64,000 bases of DNA, from NCBI GenBank assembly GCA_023653785.1, contig JAMKCH010019789.1, forward strand, positions 1 to 64,000. Reading direction: 5' to 3'. Of this stretch, positions 1-10,499 are shown one piece after another (the first letter of the stretch is position 1; each line of letters starts with the position of its first letter). The position numbers and the translations under genes were made by a program. Below the pieces are notes generated by a model. It had not been told where the DNA came from. It saw only the letters and a list, made by a program, of their open reading frames with translations, and did no database searches. The stretch comes from Ophioderma brevispina (taxonomy: Eukaryota; Echinodermata; Ophiuroidea; Amphilepidida; Ophiodermatidae).

Positions 1-335
1 CGCCATTTTCGCACTTCATCCTAGTTTAGCTCAACGAGCTGCAATAAGGATCAACTTACCAAGTACCAAGTCTAAAATAAACACAATACATCAGTAATAA
101 GAAATAATAAGCCCTCCCAACAACCGTTCAAACGTTGTCAAAGTAAATAACTGTTGTGTGAAAATTAGAGGAATCCATTACTTCAAGGTTGACTGAGTGC
201 AGATAAAAGACAAAAAGCGGCATTTTCAAAATTTGCAAGCGTGATATCATTAAACAGCTAACTTTAAAGTTGAGTACTGTTAAGTAATGTATGTATCCAA
301 CACACCTGTTAGTGAACTCTTGGCATTACTTTCTC

Positions 336-700
336 GTGGCACTTGTTCAGCTCGTTGGCAGTTTGAATGCTGACCGGTATGTCGTGGAAATTGTTCGTCC
401 TCATGTTGTACCATATGCTGCTACCTATGGTAATGCCTCTTCATAGCTCTTCATGGACGACAATGCCCATCCACACAGAGGAAGGGAGGTCAACGCATTC
501 TTGGCTCATGGGGCATCCAGCGAATACCATGGTCTGCATAGCCTCAATCCCCTCGAGCATCTGTGGGACCAGCTTATGCGTATTCCGCTGTCAATGCAGA
601 GAGCACACTGGACTATATACTGTCAAGGTTTTTCCAGGAGGAGAATGATGCATCCCAGAAAGAAATGTGGTCTTGTGTAGTTGGAAGAGGTTGGGTAGAG
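336..700 (+). pseudogene. Tc1-like transposase relic, C-terminal part
   Basis: Relic of the C-terminal half of a Tc1-family DDE transposase, the enzyme that cuts and pastes its own element at TA sites. From 336 one frame reads LVGSLNADRY, then EIVRPHVVPYA, then the second catalytic block MDDNAHPHR (from 453), then LNPLEHLWDQL, matching the family order 'LNAQRY ... FMQDNAxPH ... SPDLNPIEHLWD'. An in-frame TAG lies at 444-446 just before MDDNAHPHR. The usual proline-aspartate of SPDLNPIEH is degraded to HSLNPLEH, and the frame fails near 600-680, with possible continuation one base out. The N-terminal DNA-binding domain and the TIRs are not visible and may lie before base 1. Non-functional. Identification is confident; the exact 3' limit is not. 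Confidence 0.85.
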
Positions 701-1017
701 AGGAAAGAAACACATCAAAGGAAAAAAACCATGACGCCGCTCAGCAGGAGGTCACAAGATGTTCAACCCATGAAAATTGTCTCAGTTTTAAGCTGTGGCG
801 ACACACATTTTGACAACCTTAAACTATAAAATCACGAAAAATCAATTGCGGGATGTTGCCACAAGCCCTACAAAGGTACAGATTGGCATTATAGCACCCT
901 CTATTGCCATTCCGCATCGAGCTCTATGCTGCAACTAGAATTTTAGAATAACAAAGAATAATCATTTGCCCATCATGAAATATGTAAAATTTACACACTT
1001 TGTAATCAGCGGAAAAA

Positions 1018-1062
1018 TATCCAAATTTTTTATTTTTTTTATTTTTTTTATTTTTTTTCTTC
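1018..1062. repeat. T-rich low-complexity tract
   Basis: Runs of T broken by single A residues. It may be the degraded tail of a retroposon, but no adjacent body is recognisable. Confidence 0.7.
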
Positions 1063-1673
1063 TGACTTGTCATATTACAGTCAACCTCATTTTCCAGACT
1101 ATTCCAGTAATATTTTTTTATGGTAACGGTGAAATCTAAATCATAAAATGACGAGTTCTAGGGCGACCATAACGTGACAAGCCGGAAGGCTGAGTAATAT
1201 GTTACACTGGTAAACACGCCATACTATCTCTAACTAACATAAAACTGTATACAAAAATATGGAAGGAATAAAACTCTATTTTCTGTAATCCTAAAAAAAT
1301 GTAATATAAATTTGAAGTTCCTTATAAAACATGAGTAAATATAGACTATTATGATTATAAAAATACATGATTATTTGTTCATATTCGCGTGTTATTCAGA
1401 TATTCCATTCATTTTTTCAAAATACAGCATTACTGGAAGGCTTGTGTCTGCCGTCGCGGTTTGTGATGGCGTCAAAGGTAACATGGGTCATGACGAGGTC
1501 CAATCTGCGATGTGAGTCTTTGGTCGGCCTGTTATTCAGAGGAAGTATGAGATATTTGTCAGGGTAGAAGAGCATGAGTCCAATAAGTGAAAGGCTAACA
1601 TTTTATAACACACACATAATAATCCATATGTGCCGCTTTCTTAGAGCAGGCGGCACAAAAGTATAAGATGTAA

Positions 1674-2531
1674 TAGTTAAGTCAAAATCCTCAATTCCGT
1701 GACTAATCTTTGGCAAGTAAGGTTTGACGATTGATTTGACTTCAAAGGACATTTAGAAGTTTTTTAGCCCACATGTCCCTCTGGAAAATGTCGGCAATTT
1801 TCACAGGAAGGGGGTAAAGTTTCTACAGGGGTAAATTTTAAATAATGGTCCAAATAACGTTTAGTATAGCTCAAATTGTTCGTGTGGTAACAAGGAGTAA
1901 AACAAGTCTATGGTGACCTGTCTGTAAAATGCATCGTTATGGAGATATACAGCAAAATAGGCTAAAGGTCAATGTTTATTCAGCAAAGGTCAAGGTCTTA
2001 TACTGGTTTGATTGAGCTTAAAGTATCTTTAAACATTTATAAAATTACATTGATTTAAAGTATGTTGGGTATATTTGCCCTCTTGGCATCTTCTCGTGGT
2101 TACAGGGAGGGGCACTTTCCCCACACACTTCAATGGGGGACAGAATTCCAGATGCTACAAGTGTAGGTATACCCTATATAATTTAATTCAATGTAATTTT
2201 ATCAATTTTTAAATATACTTTTAAACTCAATCAAACCAGTATAAGACCTTGACCTTTGCTGAATAAACATTTGACCTTTAGCCTATTTTGCTGTATATCT
2301 CCATAACGATGCATTTTACAGACAGGTCACCATAGACTTGTTTTATTCCTTGTTTTTGTTATTTAAATTTTACCCCTGTAGAAACTTTACCCCCTCCTGT
2401 GGAAATTGCCGACATTTTCCAGAGGGACATGTGGGCTGAAACCCTTCTAAAATGTCCTTTGAAGTCAATCAATCGTCAAACCTTACTTGCCAAAGATTAG
2501 TCACGGAATTGAGGATTTTGACTTAACTATA
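1674..2531. mobile_element. Long foldback (inverted-repeat) element, copy 1
   Basis: Two arms of roughly 370-400 bp in inverted orientation around a short unpaired centre (about 2076-2165). The outermost arm sequence TAGTTAAGTCAAAATCCTC at 1674 is matched in reverse complement at about 2513-2531. Pairing continues with small indels through the blocks containing CCAGAGGGACATGTGGGC and GCATTTTACAGACAGGTCAC. There is no ORF, so it is a non-autonomous element or an inverted duplication. Its size (0.86 kb) and the order of its motifs (a 'cctgtgg/cctgtag' block, then 'caaaggtcaaggt' close to the loop) resemble the foldbacks at 16.3, 22.5, 30.0 and 39.1-42.7 kb. I could not define a clear TSD. Confidence 0.85.
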
Positions 2532-5500
2532 AGGTATATATGTAAGCTTATGTAGTGTGTAATGTGATTTACTTTATATGCCCTTACATTATATAGTTTA
2601 GTGTATTTAGTTGCTTTTTTGGTTTGCGATTCTTTTACTTTGTTTAATTAGGTGTAGTTTTGTCCTTTGTGATTTTTGTGTGTGTAGTTTATTCACTGAT
2701 TACAGCATTAATAGCAATAATATTTGAGGATTATTAAAAATATTTGATATGCCGTAGGATAACGCTTAAATTTAGCCGTTTAACACTACCGGCTGCTTAG
2801 AGCTGATTATACTTACATTTACCTCTGTTGCCCTATTTAATTATTGTTCAGTATTTTATAAGTAGTAAATATAATAGGTCAAGGCATTGAAAAGGGTAGA
2901 TGTACTATAACCAAACATAATTTAAAAACAACCACAATACTCTTAAAATATACATGTTAACAGAAACTGCAATATTAAATGTGTGGCCAACACAATTAAT
3001 TAACCACTACATTTTGAATGCTGTACTAGAGGAGGATTAACAAAGGGGGAGAGGAAAAAAAACGGCTGTCGGTGTAGTATAATCATACAACTATAGATAT
3101 AAACACAGGCCCGTCGTACGATTCCTATAATTTTGGTACGATGATACTTCTGCCTTCGTCCAAATTATAATAATAAAAAACATAACAACAAAACACCCCC
3201 AAAATATCAAAATGATCTCCTTTCCTTTGAACGACCATATTCTGAATGGCATGAACACACGGCCCTACCATCAGCCTTACCAATGATGTGTTGCGTCCGT
3301 TCATGAGATTGTATAAAAGCTCTAATCAATCACGTCGCCTCAGAAAACTTGCAGTATATTTGGTGTTATTCAGGTGGTCCCAAAAAAGAAATGGGGCAGG
3401 CTGAATAAAGCTGATTTCCTCAATACTGCTGAACCTGTTAATTTCATGCAATATAAGTCATGGGATATTTAATTATCTCTTTGTATAAATTTTGCAAATC
3501 CCATGACAATCAACCCACACGCAAGCCAGTGATATGACGGATTATTAAAAGGCCATCATGTTTTTCACCCTTACAAGTGGATTTACACAGACCTACATTT
3601 TTGTCCGTTCTACTGTCGGGTGATCGATTTCCAACACATTGAATGAACTGCTGCTGTATTTCATTCATGGCAGATACCATTAAATTTAATACACAGAGGA
3701 ACAACAGAATGACACGATATTTACTCGGGATATACTATAGATTTATTGAATGGCAAATAGGTTGTAGAAATAATAACACGCAGAGTACGAGCCTTCATCA
3801 AGCTTTCATTCGTATTCAAACAATTAACTGTAGCACAAATCCAAAACTTTGCCTTATGTCTATGTTGTTATCATCTACCTGCATTTCTTTTTACAAGAAA
3901 GAAATTAAAAAGCTTTAGTGACATGAAAATTGCTCATCTACCCCTTTTAACAAGACTAAAACTGAACTAAGCTAAGAGGATCACACCGGTCATTTATTAT
4001 TCGCTACTTAACGATTGACCTTGAAATTTACAATGTCATTACATCCATCGCTTTCTTAAAATCTGTTTTCAATTACATGCATTACCCTCGAGAATTAATA
4101 TTTCAACAGGTAACCCCTTGAGAATGATCATTGCCACCTAAAAGTTTATTATTGTTTAGATATGTGTTCAGATACCTACACAGCACTTTATTAATTAAGT
4201 AGCCTACACCTTCATGTTCTGATGTTATCATTTAGTAAATGCACGAATTGGACCACAATCTAATCTGATGTACCGCTAATCACTAAACTGTGTAATCCCA
4301 TGATATGAATGAAGAACCGTCAGTCTTTAACAACAGATCGTTTAACAAGCTATGTATCAATAAAAACGCAGTAATTTTAAAGGATTTTTTGAGACACTAA
4401 TGCAACTATTGTTTCTATTTTGATAAGGATTTGATTTATCATTATCTTATTGTGTTATAAATTTTTGTTTGGTTTAATTTGGATTTTTGGTTCAAAAGTT
4501 GTAACAAGTTTAGTGAAGCCATATGATCGGGTTGATCCCGATCAATACCTTAATGGCAGTGTGAACCTTGAGTTTTCCGATTATCTATTTTGGTTTGTAA
4601 CTTTGCAATATTTGATTATGGTATGAAAAAGTTACATTTCTAGAAAGAAATTGGACGATGAACCCGATGATGCTCAGATTAATGTAAACCTTTCCGTATT
4701 TTTGAGGAAAATACTAAAAAACACGATTTTGACCCAAAATTTCAACATCCATACAAAACAATTATATTTTCATGAATGTCGTTGTTATTTTTTAGAAACA
4801 AGACGAAATTTTCTCAGGGAGGTTTTTTCATAATATTTTTTAAAATAGAGCTCTCTTCAAAATCATACGGAAAAATCGCATCAAACTAGTGTGATTTTTA
4901 CTTTTCTTTTTCCAAAATTTTGAGTAATATAGTGGAGAATTCTTAGTTTAGAAATCGAAAAATGAAAAATTGAGAAAACCGTCCCTAGAGAAGACCGATT
5001 TTGCATCGTAGGAAAGTTAACTTACCTTTCACTTCGGTATTTTGATTTATCTTGTCTGAAAATTGCCAATTTTGCGAAAATTGAACATTGAGAAACTCGC
5101 GTGTTTTAGTAAAAAAGTGCCTTTTCATGCCATTTAAAGCGGTCTCTTTCTCAAATACTTTATCTTTTGAACTTGAAAATTGGAATATGGTTGTGAAGTG
5201 ATTGAAATACATCTTTATGCACTATTGAATCAAATATATTTTGTCTCTAACTCAGAAATTAGACAGAATATTGAAATTTTCATCGCGTCAAATTCAGCGC
5301 TTTGTTTTACATTTTCAAACATAATTATTTTTTGTTTTCCAAGAGCATTCGCGCAAGTACATTAAAACCACTCGCACGTCTCATTACGGCAGCAAAAATT
5401 CACCATGCGGCGCGATGCTGCACCTTGCGAATGACGGCGTGAAATGTGCTTAAATCCCGCCGTTTAAACAAGTCAGTTTTTGTGACTTTAAATGGTCGAA

Positions 5501-7190
5501 TAGCTTTTCAATCGGCAAAAAATACAGCTCAGGATTGGTCGCAGTGGATACCTTTTTTGGTAACTATAGACACAGTTTGATGTTTAAAATGGTGCAAAAA
5601 AGCAGAAATTCGTGCTAAAAACCAAAGCACCAGGGTTTGACCTGCCCTTAACACAACGGCCAGATATGTACAATGTAAGTATTTATTGAAGAAAAGTAAA
5701 CCTGGACAAAATTAGTTAAAACAACTGATGATAAGTGTCGGTTCACCTCAGTGTCAGTTAAATTTATAACTGGACTACCCTTGGTTTCACAAGCATCATG
5801 GTGTCGATTTCTGATATCAAACACTCAAATAACCAGACTTGAAGTGGAATTGAAATCAGCTTTGGAATAATATATTTACCTTGATTTAAAAGATAATGGA
5901 AAATCTCTGCCCACAAATCCTGTCCATTGTTTTTAAAAAAATATCTTCCACTTATAAATAGGAAGAAAATTCTCAGTTCAAACGATTACTCTGCTTCTTC
6001 ATAAGTTAAATATACTTCTTGTAAGACCAATCCTACCACACCTGTCCTCCTTTATGAGATTTACCTCTATTGGAATTTCAACAAAAAACCTTCATTAGAT
6101 ATCTGTGATTTCACAAATCAGACCAGCTTGGAATTATAACCCTTCCAAATGTACCTGTATCTCTGGACAGGAGTGTCGAAATGAGATGGGACTAAAAGCT
6201 AGTGAAGAGTAGGAAATGTTCTTTCAAAAGAGTGTTAACATCATGATGAACAGAGGTGCTTTATATTTGTAATATTTTTGTTTCGAATCCTGCGTTTTTA
6301 TTGATACACGCTGTATATGTTTGGTTTGCGTGAGCGGATTATCATGGAATTTGCATAATTTATACAAAAGGGAATAATTAATATTCTCCATGAAAAATGA
6401 AATCCACATCTTCAGCAGTTTTTGAGTAATCGGAGTTTATCTGCTTGTACCACTTTTTTGGACACCCTGCATCTTTGGAACATCGAGAAAGTGAGGGATT
6501 GAATCACGTGCAAAGCATTATGATAATTTTGTTGAGTGTAAAATATGTCGCGTTTAACACATTGAGACATGATTTGTTGGCAACCTATCATACTACAGTG
6601 CGGTAGAAAATGGGTAGTGAAGGTTGTTGTAAAGTCACGACGAATGACTGATTTTCAATTATCGTGTGTAATCGGCTTCAAATCCCGTTGTATGCTCTGA
6701 AATCACGATTTCCTTGAAACTATCTTTCCAGGGAATCCACCTGTATTGACACGATGCGTGTGTCAATACTCACAACATCGAGACTTGTTATATGGGCACA
6801 GTAGAAATGAATTGCAATGAAATCGAGCAGAAAAACGAAATTATATTCGTTTGAAGAAATCAGAATTTTTCGGTTTATTAATTTGCTGAAATGAGTTTCA
6901 GTTATTAACCAAATCGATTCCATTTTGATCATATTACTATAAATAACAAAAGACTCTTTCTAAAATTAGGAACTAGTTAAATTTACGATTTTGTTCACAG
7001 TTCGTAGTATTTTTTTCCCCATTTGTTCTGAAATTTCTGTTTGGTTGCGAGACAAAATGGTCATCCTTACATTAAGGATCCAGTACTTTACTTTCAGTAT
7101 ACCATAAAATAGGCAGTTATTAAAATGATAAATACAAATAATTCATTTCCAGTCAAGCACCGGAAATTACATGATAGGGTTCTCTGTAGG
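2532..7190. other. No gene recognised; AT-rich single-copy-like DNA
   Basis: I see no supported exon or RNA gene. The only hint is at about 6450-6470, where TTTTTTGGACACCCTGCA resembles the right end of a mariner-type element. I could not find a matching left end, so it is at most a solitary end. Confidence 0.5.
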
Positions 7191-7197
7191 TAGATAG

Positions 7198-7312
7198 AGG
7201 GCGTTTTTCAAAATGGCTGCCAAAGTATGGGTTAAAATAGTCGCTTATTGTTAATTTGGTAATAGATACTAGTGATGATAGTTTTCTGAGGGCATACAAA
7301 TGACTGTGAGTT
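7198..7312 (+). repeat. Dispersed repeat R1, first copy
   Basis: This stretch ('gggcgtttttcaaaatggc ... aaaatagtc ... gatactagtgatgat ... gaatgag/gactgtgag') is matched in the same order and orientation at about 10068-10205. It starts in an AAAATGGCTGCC motif of the type that recurs through 7-13 kb. It is probably part of an old, unnamed element; ends and family are unknown. Confidence 0.6.
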
Positions 7313-7589
7313 ACAAGTGTCATAGCAGCCCGAGGATGACAATGTCAAAGATATCCTTTAATCAAAAACAAATGAACCTTGTACACAAATGATCTAAATC
7401 ATAACAACAAATTTTATTTTGTTTTTATTTGATAAAGCGATTGGTTCATGAATTTGGAATGTCCAAAACAATTACAATGCTGATGAGTACACTCAAGAAT
7501 GTCCTTCAAATTGTGTACACTCTAATGTAGGGGCTAACGTTCAGAATTAAGAGAAGTAACATGTCCCACTCTAAAATGGCAGCATGTGT

Positions 7590-7840
7590 CAAACTTCCAT
7601 GGGCATCTTCTCCAGTAAATATATTCCTTTTTAAGAGCAGTGTTGAAGATAATATTGTCTGGCAGATCAAGGCGACGGAGTTCTATAGGTCCCTCGACGA
7701 CAGAATACTTCAGCCGTATCAATCCAGATATTTCCATAAATGTCCACTTTTAGGACCACAAACTGGAATTGGAAACCCATTTTGATTCCAAAAAACTGAA
7801 GCTCTTTTGGCTTCAAAGATGACACCAAGCAAAATATTTT
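7590..7840 (-). repeat. Dispersed repeat R2, first copy (minus orientation)
   Basis: The reverse complement of this segment aligns with about 11825-12025, sharing blocks such as AAAGAGCTTCAGTTTTTGGA (one base different), TTTGTGGTCCTA, GTCGTCGAGGGA and AGAAGATNCCCATGG. The copies are inverted relative to each other and about 4.2 kb apart. Both can be read as a short open frame across the shared part (VVEG ... RRLDL/RRLEL), but I recognise no protein family. Confidence 0.65.
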
Positions 7841-8289
7841 TTAAGCTCATGTGGTACCAAATATGTAACTAAAAACTGGTAGTATAGTAAATCGAAGCGA
7901 CGGTGAGACTTCAAAAACTATTTGGACACAGTCCACTGATCGGGAAAGGATACATTTTGTACCCACAGGATCAATGACATCTCAAGATAATGTTTTACGT
8001 TTACCGTATGGGCTATATCATGCACGTAGTGCTGTAGCGAAGAGTTATAAATTTTATGCAAATATTTTCAAGTAGTGTCTTTGTATCGTTTTATAATTTT
8101 ATTGTAAAAATTGTATTCAATATTTTGCTATGTTTTAGATATGTTTTTAAATAACAACTTACTCCCATTAATCTTTACTTGTGTCCGATTCGCTCTCCCT
8201 GTCAGGATCCCCTGCTAATTTCAACAAAACTTGTTCAATTTCAGTGTCACAGATGTTCTCTTTATCCCAATAAGAGCTCTCCACATTAA

Positions 8290-8735
8290 AGGCACTATCA
8301 GTGATTTCTTAAATCATAAAAAAAATCAGAATTTGCATTTTGTATTAAGTATAGGTATCCTAACATGGTCAACAATTTATCTAATGTGGGAAATTTCTTC
8401 CTCTTGTAAAATCGATACACTTTGTGAATGACTGCTTGCCTGTCAAAATCGTCGATGTTTAGTTTATTTGCAGGATATCTTCTGTCAACCCGTTTTGGTT
8501 TAAGAAGTCTGTACAACGTTACTATGGCTATTCCTGTAACAGTTTCCATTCTCTCCATTACATTATGTAGCAAGGTAGGATTCCCTTCTAACTTTTCTTT
8601 TTCGAAAAAGGTTTTAATTCTTGAATCAACGCTACGGATATCAGTTGTGGCTGCCGTGACTGAAGAGGCGACGTTGTATGCCTTGAATACAATTACGGGA
8701 CCACGTGCTTCGTGGATAATATTAAATTAAATAGT
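8290..8735 (-). pseudogene. Transposase-like N-terminal fragment (FFEKEK/FDRQ family), copy A
   Basis: On the minus strand a continuous frame reads DIRSVDSRIKTFFEKEKLE, then LLHNVMERMETVTGIA, LYRLLKPKR, and then NIDDFDRQAVIHKVYRFYKR and KFPTLDKLLTML before losing coherence at about 8330. The block 'DDFDxxxIxxxVxxFYxxxxxPTLDKLL' is typical of the helix-turn-helix region of a class of animal transposon proteins I remember from aphid and Hydra sequences, usually followed by a DDE domain that is absent here. The section upstream of DDFD aligns with the protein at 37515-37757, so both derive from one transposon family. No TIRs are visible around this copy. It may be a truncated element or, less likely, an exon of a domesticated gene. 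Confidence 0.6.
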
Positions 8736-9462
8736 TTATTATTCCAAATGGAAATGGATAGTTCCAAACACATTTTTTCAGTTGTGTATAGATATAATAT
8801 ACATATAGGCCTGCATTAATTTGTGGCACTTACCGGTGAGTAACATAATATTTTACATATGAGGCCTAAACACATGTACAAGAAAAGTCCTGGTTGGAAA
8901 GCCGTCTTTTATCTGTGCTTTTGAAACATATTCGATGGTTGTCTTTAGGGGCTATAGCTTAGGCTGAGTACTTACTGTAAAAAGTGCCGTACTAAATGCA
9001 AATGTATCGTGTACTAACAAGTATAGAGAGACATTTATATTTTTGACACAGGATTAAAATTAACAAGCGATTAATCTGGGATTAAATGTCCACATGTCAC
9101 CCTCCTCAATTTCAACCTTCTACCTCTCTAAACGGGAAGATGGTCTGACGGTTTCTTGGATTTACCATAATATATACTGCTATGTTCTATCAACTCTGCA
9201 GATCAAAATTTAACTACTGGCTATTGGCAATCTTCACAAGTATCCATCATTTATGTTTTCCAGCTAGTTTAATTCCCATTATCTAAAAAGGCTATTACAG
9301 TAGTATCATGCATAAACATAGCCTAACATTGTCCAATTGAACACACTAATGCCATCATCTTATGCTGCAATCTTCAACTTGCACCAGAGTTGGAAAATCT
9401 ATTTAGCTTTTTCTAGAAATGCCTCTGAGATGTAAGCAAATCACCACCTTCCAAATATAGCA

Positions 9463-10050
9463 TTATTTATTTATTACACTTCATCACTGGTATACAAACA
9501 GCATAAAAAACATACAAGAAGATTTTACACAAGATTAACAGAATAAAAATATACGTTTTTAGATATTGCAACCAAAAGAATTCCAGTGAAAAGGTTGGGA
9601 CAAACAGGTGCTTAATCACCTCTAGGACCATCCCACCTCTAAGAATTTTGAAAGCCAAATAGTGAATCCCCAAATTATATAGGCCTGCAATTTGTACATG
9701 TGCAGACTAAGCCCCAAGTACACATGTTTGATGGATCGAACCTTGTAGCAAATCTGGAATCTAAAAAGTCGGCTACCTGAGATTTGAAAGTAGCAAAAGA
9801 CCCAGCTTGTCTGGTTTCAAAGGGGAGCTGGTTCCATAAAGAAACAATACGATTGAAATAGGTTGCTTTATGTGCCTCAGTTCTGCAAAACTGAGGCTTT
9901 AACCTAAATGGATCAGAAGAAGATCTTGTGGTGGGATGATCCCGTCTGCTGCTGCCGCTGAATTGCACAAACTTGTTGATGTCAAGGTCATTAGGGGAAT
10001 TCCGTTCCATTCCATAATATTTTGAATACAAAATAGCATACTATACCACA
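9463..10050 (-). pseudogene. CR1/L2-like LINE, 3' end (RT C-terminus plus 3' UTR)
   Basis: This is the last part of a non-LTR retrotransposon ORF2. The frame (9675-10031) shows YFNRIVSLWNQLPFETRQA, then SFATFKSQVADFLDSRF, and ends with CTWGLVCTCTNCRPI. The 'WNxLPxExRxAxSxxxFKxxxxxFL' pattern with a Cys-rich tail is the usual C-terminus of CR1/jockey-type elements. The frame is open to its stop. The 3' UTR runs left to an ATAAATAAATAA-type tail read on the minus strand near 9463-9478. The element is 5'-truncated at about 10050, so the endonuclease and most of the RT are missing. It is a dead retrocopy of the common truncated kind. Confidence 0.85.
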
Positions 10051-10067
10051 AGCATCACCTGACATAG

Positions 10068-10205
10068 GGTATTTTTCAAATGGCCGTTCAAATCGTAAAA
10101 TGGCGCAGCATTGGCTAAAATAGTCATTTAAGAGTTCTTCTCAAGCTTATTTGGTAGTAGTTACTGGTGATGATTCTCTTCTGGAGGTATACAATGAATG
10201 AGTTA
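10068..10205 (+). repeat. Dispersed repeat R1, second copy
   Basis: Homologous, in the same orientation, to 7198-7312, sharing GGNATTTTTCAAATGGC, GCTAAAATAGTC, ACTGGTGATGAT and GAATGAGTTAC-like blocks with substitutions and small gaps. It lies directly 5' of the truncated LINE's left border. Confidence 0.6.
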
Positions 10206-10250
10206 CGTGGATTATCTGATAGAGGGCGCTATTCAAGTTTTGTTTTCGAC

Positions 10251-10443
10251 GGATTTTAATTATAGTCCGTGTCTCTTCCTCTGTGCAGTGATGTCATAAC
10301 ACTTACGCCCGCGTCAAGAAATGTCGTCTTTGTACGCGCGCGTAAAAGCGCCGTCGCTTCAAGTCAGCGCGGGCGATTTACTCTTGCGACCAACAAATCT
10401 CGTGCTGACGTCACTGCACGGAGGTAGATATACGTACTATTAT
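10251..10443. mobile_element. Small hairpin MITE with CRE-like palindrome
   Basis: About 190 bp forms an inverted repeat. CTCTGTGCAGTGATGTCA on the left pairs with TGACGTCACTGCACGGAG on the right, and CGCCCGCG pairs with CGCGGGCG further in. The outer ends are TATAGTCCGTGTCTC and ACGTACTATTATA. The right arm holds a perfect TGACGTCA at 10406-10413. The centre is GC-rich, unlike the surroundings. It has no coding capacity and no defined TSD. Confidence 0.6.
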
Positions 10444-10499
10444 AGCTAGAACATCAAGTTCAAATATAATGATACTGGCCCCTTGTGTTTCTAATGGCA

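Noticed and set aside
6440..6475. mariner right end (TTTTTTGGACACCCTGCA)
   Set aside because: No left end or transposase within a reasonable distance; kept only as a remark.
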